The position numbers and the translations under genes were made by a program. Positions 59,766 to 64,000 of a DNA stretch of 64,000 bases are shown here, in pieces. The notes beneath the pieces were generated by a model that was not told the origin of the DNA, ran no database searches, and saw only the letters and a list, made by a program, of their open reading frames with translations. Each line of letters starts with the position of its first letter. Position 1 is the first letter of the stretch. Source of the stretch: Pseudomonas sp. GR 6-02 (GTDB lineage Bacteria > Pseudomonadota > Gammaproteobacteria > Pseudomonadales > Pseudomonadaceae); NCBI RefSeq assembly GCF_001655615.1, contig NZ_CP011567.1, positions 3,977,001-4,041,000 on the forward strand, read 5' to 3'.

Positions 59766-60608
59766 TCAGGGTACAAACGCCATTACGGAAACAGGAGAAC
59801 CCGACCCCTCTTTGAGTCGAAGCACGCCAATGACCAGTGTCGTGCCTTTCGCAGGTAGCTGATCGAGATTAGTCAGGCACTCCAGGACAATGCCATCTTT
59901 GGCCAGAATCTGGCTGTTGGTGGCATAAACCGTATCCTGACCTGGATCAGCGCCATGTGTATCGATACCGACACCGGCGATTTGGCGTTCTTCAAGCAGA
60001 AACTGGGTCGTAGCAGCGCCCACACCGGGAAAGTGTGGGCCTTTCGCGTCTTCATTGATAAAGCGCTTGGGATCGTTCCACAAGGCTTGCCATCCCGTAT
60101 AAAACAGCACAACAGAGCCTTGGGCGATGCGCCCATTAGCCTGTTCCCATTTTTCGATGTCCTGGACGCCAATCACATAATCCGGGTTATCCCGAGCCTG
60201 GGTTCGTATATCAATCACAACGGCCGGGCGCACCAGGGACTCTGGTTTATAGGCATCAATCCCGATGGCATTGGGGTGAAAACTATTGGGCGCGTTCATA
60301 TGGGTAGCGCTGTGCTCGCCGATGCTGAAACGCCGCAGGTAATAACCGTCTTTTTCCTGTGAAGCCACCACGTCGAATGTCACTGGAGGGTCGTTGGGCC
60401 ACAGTGGAATCGTCGTGCTAATGACATGGCTGAGGTCAATGACCTTTCGAAACTGAATACTCTGCATTCCTTTGACTTCCTTATCCTCTGCGAAACTTTT
60501 AGCGACGCCGACCGACAGCAAAGCGGCCAGTACGCCGATGGATACCCGTTTAAAACAGCTCTTGTTTTGCTTTGATCTCGCCATAACGATTGGCTCCCCT
60601 TTGATCAT
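59766..60608 (-). CDS. Exported cyclase-family protein (kynurenine formamidase-like fold)
   Basis: The 280-residue protein belongs to the metal-dependent cyclase/hydrolase family PF04199. The family metal motif HxGTHxDxP appears as HSATHMNAPNSF. Other landmarks are VIDLSHVISTTIPLWPNDPP and GVGIDTHGADPG. A signal peptide (FKRVSIGVLAALLSVGVAKSFA) suggests the periplasm. Two ATGs with good ribosome sites compete: 60608 (AGGAG) and 60584 (GGGGAG); I list the longer. It converges with the histidine kinase gene. The substrate is unknown; G-to-A and D-to-N changes in the metal motif may alter activity. Confidence 0.85.
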   Translation of the reverse strand: MIKGEPIVMARSKQNKSCFKRVSIGVLAALLSVGVAKSFAEDKEVKGMQSIQFRKVIDLSHVISTTIPLWPNDPPVTFDVVASQEKDGYYLRRFSIGEHSATHMNAPNSFHPNAIGIDAYKPESLVRPAVVIDIRTQARDNPDYVIGVQDIEKWEQANGRIAQGSVVLFYTGWQALWNDPKRFINEDAKGPHFPGVGAATTQFLLEERQIAGVGIDTHGADPGQDTVYATNSQILAKDGIVLECLTNLDQLPAKGTTLVIGVLRLKEGSGSPVSVMAFVP

Positions 60609-61298
60609 TAAGGACTCCTACCCTCGAGCCCAGCTGTGGCTCCAGCCATTCTCTACTCCCCGTTCGTTGATCCTGAAGAGGTTTGTGTATTGGAGAGTAT
60701 CAATATTGATCGTTTCAATGCATCACCGTAACCGTCCAGGCGCCCCACTATGCATCGACTCGCGGCACTTTACGCGGGTTGGCCATCCCGTTGCAGGACG
60801 GTTGCGATTTGATGGATGTGGTCGGACAGCGCTTGCGGAAGCAGCTTTAGATCTTCCAATAAAAATGGGCGACCCCAAGGTCGCCCATTTTTATATCCGA
60901 AACTTTTAAACAGCACCTCCCAAAGAAGGTGTTCGCCCAGTGTAATGGCCTTGGCAATCCATGCACCGGTAAAGAGCCCTGACACCGGGCGAACGGGAAG
61001 GATTTTAATAGAATTTGGCAGATATGTCCTCGTATACAAACATGAAATTTATGCACGTAATATTTCGTAAGGCCCCGCTTACACAACGTCTACAAACTTC
61101 TTAAAATCACCAGTTCGACCATTAAAATTGATTGTTCTTATACAGCTATCCGCACAAGAACAATCAATACGTACAAGTAATGATCAGCTTGGGTGCCGGC
61201 TGGTCACTTTCAGCACATCGTTACAGGTCAGCACAACGCTCTGCCCTGCTTTCAGATCTTTCAATTTCACCGAATAGTGTCGCGCCGAGAACTCCAAT
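60609..61298. other. Intergenic region with a repeated terminator module
   Basis: About 690 bases without a supported gene. In 60720-60850 a frame reads ITVTVQAPHYASTRGTLRGL then DLMDVVGQRLRKQL and stops at 60850; its end resembles the frame ending at about 57564. A terminator follows at 60861-60892. The rest to 61298 shows no feature. Confidence 0.45.
60861..60892 (+). terminator. Intrinsic terminator, copy 2 of repeated module
   Basis: Stem AAAAATGGGCGACC / GGTCGCCCATTTTT with loop CCAA and a T run, the second copy of the module at 57579-57610. Confidence 0.85.
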
Positions 61299-62369
61299 TC
61301 AATACCCGGTCATCTCCAGATACCCCTGCCCGCCATGACTGCCGCTCAGCCGCACCGGCCCTTCCCAATAAGGAATGCGCAAGTCCATCCAGGCCTTGGG
61401 ATTAAGGGCATCGATGGTGATTTCGAGGTGCTTGCCCGGGATGTTGATCGACCAGCGCACAGGCATCGAACGCCCGGCGACCTTGGCGGTGTCTTGCGGT
61501 GTGAGGCTGATATCGTCGGCGTGCAGCAACTGCGTCTGCCCCTGAGCGTCGATCCAGGTACCGGTGAGGTATGGCGCGCCGTCCTTTTGCCGCATGCGGT
61601 AGAGCATCACTTGCTCACCGCTGTCCAGGTGCAGGGAGAACCAGTCCCAACCGGTCTGATTGGCGGTCAGCGGTTGGCTGCTCCACTCGCGGTCGAGCCA
61701 GGCCGGGCCGTTGACCGTGTAGGTTTTGCCGTCGATTTCGAGGGTGCCGCTGGCCTGGAAAAAAGGCTGACTGTAGTAGTACGAAGCCTGGCCTTGTTCG
61801 GATTTCTGGCTGAAGCCTTTGTCTCCCTGAAGTACCAATGGCCGGCTTGACGTCAGTCGAAGCTGGTAGCTGAACGCCTTGTCGCGGGCGCTGAGTTGCA
61901 GGTCTGCCAGCGGGTTTTCGTCGGTGGCCTGACTGCTGAAACGCCAGTCATCGATCCATGCATTGAACGGCTTAAGGGTCACTCCGGCCTGGCCGACACC
62001 GCCTCGGGCATAGCGTTCGGCGGCATGATGTGCGGTGGCGGATGTCACGGCCGCGTGGCCCAGCCAGATAGTCTGACTGGCCCAGCCAGGTTGCTCGGGC
62101 GTCGCTTTCAAGGCGCTGCGAAACAGCGTCCATTGCGCGCCGAACTCGTGCCCCTGATCGTCCTTGAGGTTGGCGGTGACGTACCACCATTCGATGCGAA
62201 AGCCATCGTGGGCGCCGTGGTCCGCCGGGAAACTGAATTCTCGCCCGGGCACCACCGGGGTAAATGCGGTGGCCTGATGGCCGAGGCCGGCGAAGCCTTT
62301 TTCCGGCGCAGGCGTGTTGTCGCAGCCGCTCAGCAACGCCAGCAGCAACACGCAGATTTTAATCTTCAT
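61299..62369 (-). CDS. AttH-like lipocalin-fold lipoprotein
   Basis: The 356-residue protein has a lipoprotein signal with lipobox LLSGC and then the AttH/CrtC-like two-lipocalin fold: FRIEWWYVTANLKDDQGHEF, TVNGPAWLDREWSSQPLTAN, GWDWFSLHLDSGEQVMLYRM. AttH-type proteins work beside FtsX-like ABC permeases of the AttEFGH type. The ATG at 62369 overlaps the permease stop by 11 bases, so both are co-translated. The ligand is unknown; a lipid or hydrophobic compound would fit the fold. Confidence 0.88.
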   Translation of the reverse strand: MKIKICVLLLALLSGCDNTPAPEKGFAGLGHQATAFTPVVPGREFSFPADHGAHDGFRIEWWYVTANLKDDQGHEFGAQWTLFRSALKATPEQPGWASQTIWLGHAAVTSATAHHAAERYARGGVGQAGVTLKPFNAWIDDWRFSSQATDENPLADLQLSARDKAFSYQLRLTSSRPLVLQGDKGFSQKSEQGQASYYYSQPFFQASGTLEIDGKTYTVNGPAWLDREWSSQPLTANQTGWDWFSLHLDSGEQVMLYRMRQKDGAPYLTGTWIDAQGQTQLLHADDISLTPQDTAKVAGRSMPVRWSINIPGKHLEITIDALNPKAWMDLRIPYWEGPVRLSGSHGGQGYLEMTGY

Positions 62370-64000
62370 GAGCAAACGTCCGCAGCAGATCCGCCGGTTG
62401 CGTGCGATACAGCGAGTACAACGGCCACGCCGACGCGAGCAACGTGGCGAGCAAGGCCAGGCCCATCAACTGCAACAGTTGCAGTGGAAACACCCGTAGC
62501 GGCAAGCGCCAGCCGAAGGCCTGCACGTTGATCACCGTGTCCAGGCACCACGCCAATGCGATGCCCAACGGCAATGCCAGCACCAATGTCAGCACCGCGA
62601 GCAACCAGGTCTGCCCGAGGTTGAGCAGCATCAACTGTCGCCGCGTCACGCCCAGCGCCCACAACGGCGCGAGTTGTCCGAGGCGACTCTGGCTCTGGGT
62701 CAGCAGGCTGATGAACAGCGCCACGCCCGCGACGCAAAGCGTCAGGCTGTTGAGTGCGGCGGTGGCGGCGAAGGTACGCTCGAACACTTGTGTGGACCAA
62801 CCCTTGAGCCGGGCCTGATCGACGATGCGGCTGTCGTCCAGGGCGAAGCGCGCTTGCAGCGCGGCCAGGAACGCGGGAATCGACGCGGGCTCGATGCGCA
62901 GGTTGAAACGGCTGGGTGTCAGCTGCGGCCAGCCGCGCAGCAGGTGATTGATGTTGACCAGCAGATGGCCCTTGGGATTGCCGTAGTCGGCGTAGATCCC
63001 GACGATCCGTGGCGACCATGGACCGTTGGGCGTGGCAATGGTCATGTGATCACCCAGGCGCACCTTCAACCGCCGGGCCAGTTGTTCGCTGAGCATCAGC
63101 GCGTCGTCCTTGGCCAGTCGTTCCCAAGGGGCGTCGCCCAAGGCCTCCAGCAACGGCCAGTGCTGGCGATAGGTCGGGTGATCGATCACGCCGAAGACAT
63201 CCGCCGGCCAACCCTGTAACTGAATCGACACTTGCCAGTTGGGTAGCACCGCGCTGACTTGGGGTTGTTGTTTGAGCCATGTGTAAAGCTCTCGGGCCTG
63301 GGCCGGATTTTGCGGATTGACATACAACTCGGCGGTCAGGCGTTGTTCGAGCCAGTTGTTGAAGGTCTGGCGGAAACCGGCGGTCATGCTGCCGGCGCCG
63401 ATGTTCGCCGCCAGCGCCAATAACAGCGCCATCAAGGCCAGGCTCAGGGCCGGCAACTGCTGACGGCAATCGGCGACAAACCATTGGCCGAGCACCGAGC
63501 GACTGCGCCGCAGCACCCGGTTGAGCACACTGTTCAACACCACCGGCAAGGCCAGTGCGGCGCCGATCAACAACGCGGCCATCAGCACGAAACCACTGCT
63601 CAGGCTGTCGCCGAACATCAACGCCAACACCGCGATCAGCGCAGCCATCGCCGCGACCCAACCCTGGCGCCGCAACCAGCGCGCGTGGGCCTGATGCCAG
63701 GCTTGCGGATCGGCCAGCGCCAGTAACGGCAAACGCGCCGCTCGCAGCAAACTGTTGGCACCGGCCAGCAACGCGCCGAGCAGGCTCAGACCGATGCCGC
63801 TGAACCACCACAGCGGGCTGAGGCTCAACTGTCCCGGCACTTCGGCGCCGTACAAGCCGCGCAAACTGGCGGCGACGTCCGGCAACAGCACGCCGGCCAG
63901 CAGGTAGCCGCTGACCACGCCAGCGACACCACCGATCAACGCCAGACCACCCAGCTCGACGGCGAGGCCGGCAATCAACATTCGCGCACTGACGCCACAG
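62359..64000 (-). CDS. FtsX-type ABC transporter permease, 5' truncated by the window edge
   Basis: At least 546 residues of a large inner-membrane permease with repeated FtsX/MacB-type domains: helices at LALIGGVAGVVSGYLLAGVL, LLGALLAGANSLLRAARLPL and, near the C-terminus, VLALPLGIALAWCLDTVINV and LALLATLLASAWPLYSLYRT. A long periplasmic loop contains VYADYGNPKGHLLVNINHLL. The frame is still open at the window end, so the start and the first half are missing. With the AttH-like lipoprotein it forms an ABC export or lipoprotein-handling system; the ATPase gene should lie just outside the window. Confidence 0.88.
   Translation of the reverse strand, partial: CGVSARMLIAGLAVELGGLALIGGVAGVVSGYLLAGVLLPDVAASLRGLYGAEVPGQLSLSPLWWFSGIGLSLLGALLAGANSLLRAARLPLLALADPQAWHQAHARWLRRQGWVAAMAALIAVLALMFGDSLSSGFVLMAALLIGAALALPVVLNSVLNRVLRRSRSVLGQWFVADCRQQLPALSLALMALLLALAANIGAGSMTAGFRQTFNNWLEQRLTAELYVNPQNPAQARELYTWLKQQPQVSAVLPNWQVSIQLQGWPADVFGVIDHPTYRQHWPLLEALGDAPWERLAKDDALMLSEQLARRLKVRLGDHMTIATPNGPWSPRIVGIYADYGNPKGHLLVNINHLLRGWPQLTPSRFNLRIEPASIPAFLAALQARFALDDSRIVDQARLKGWSTQVFERTFAATAALNSLTLCVAGVALFISLLTQSQSRLGQLAPLWALGVTRRQLMLLNLGQTWLLAVLTLVLALPLGIALAWCLDTVINVQAFGWRLPLRVFPLQLLQLMGLALLATLLASAWPLYSLYRTQPADLLRTFAHED

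Noticed and set aside
60472..61086. Frames on both strands spanning the terminator at 60861-60892
   Set aside because: Translated Lys/Asn-Gly-Arg-Pro segments come from the hairpin and its repeat, not from a protein.
1..64000. CRISPR array, tRNA or rRNA genes
   Set aside because: No regularly spaced repeats of CRISPR type, no cloverleaf with CCA-adjacent pattern and no rRNA-like blocks were seen. The repeats found are palindromes or gene duplications.

Overview
The window looks like a chromosome segment of a fluorescent-group Pseudomonas. This rests on high-GC coding sequence with frequent GTG/TTG starts, a PchB-type isochorismate lyase, NfrA/NfrB exopolysaccharide genes, orphan T6SS hcp/vgrG/Rhs modules, a DUF6124-type gene and chrBA. 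No rRNA, tRNA, CRISPR array or replication origin was recognised.

Layout. 1-1416: the end of an IS1182/IS5-like element cut by the window edge. 1487-6020: a small orphan gene, a LysR regulator divergent from argC, and a LuxR-type regulator divergent from a polyamine-type binding protein. 6265-7619: a decayed vgrG. 7628-13286: housekeeping and metabolic genes (TrmK-type tRNA methyltransferase, glyoxalase-fold, DCC and DoxX proteins, DUF2269 protein, saccharopine-dehydrogenase-like reductase, HELKH-motif secreted protein, AraC/GyrI regulator). 13799-17980: a recombination scar in which a broken di-haem peroxidase gene runs into an orphan Rhs C-terminus, followed by a tandem array of displaced toxin tips and small membrane proteins that are probably immunity genes. 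18171-22998: glyoxalase-fold protein, secreted alpha/beta hydrolase, lipoprotein, aldo/keto reductase with divergent LysR, and pchB-like lyase.

23662-32828 is a compact exopolysaccharide operon: UDP-GlcNAc 2-epimerase, BcsB-like protein, NfrB glycosyltransferase with a C-terminal MshEN domain, NfrA outer-membrane TPR/barrel protein and a periplasmic YbcH-like protein. It matches the parts list of the c-di-GMP-controlled N4 glycan receptor (NGR) pathway of E. coli, here with its own epimerase and a BcsB-like subunit added. 32940-42771 holds a two-TM protein, a second HELKH-motif paralogue, a DedA-PAP2-LssY phosphatase, a chromate-resistance set (chrB, chrA, ChrB C-terminal protein) with a tandem palindromic operator candidate, a YncE-like propeller, a cupin and small proteins. 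42880-45417 is ligD.

45768-56886 is an orphan T6SS export island: sigma-54-like promoter, hcp, vgrG with a transthyretin-like tail, an overlapping M15-like peptidase effector with a periplasmic immunity candidate, a DUF4123 adaptor, a 1552-residue Rhs effector with an unassigned toxin tip, its immunity candidate, and two spare Imm50-like immunity genes in AT-rich DNA. 57100-64000 contains a frameshifted DUF6124-type gene, a hybrid histidine kinase, an exported cyclase-family protein, a duplicated terminator module, and an AttH-like lipoprotein with an FtsX-type permease cut by the window end.

The recurring theme is polymorphic-toxin turnover: two Rhs loci (one dead, one apparently active), two vgrG loci (one dead, one active) and several spare immunity genes. 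Several lesions sit in G or C homopolymers, so sequencing error must be excluded before calling those genes broken.
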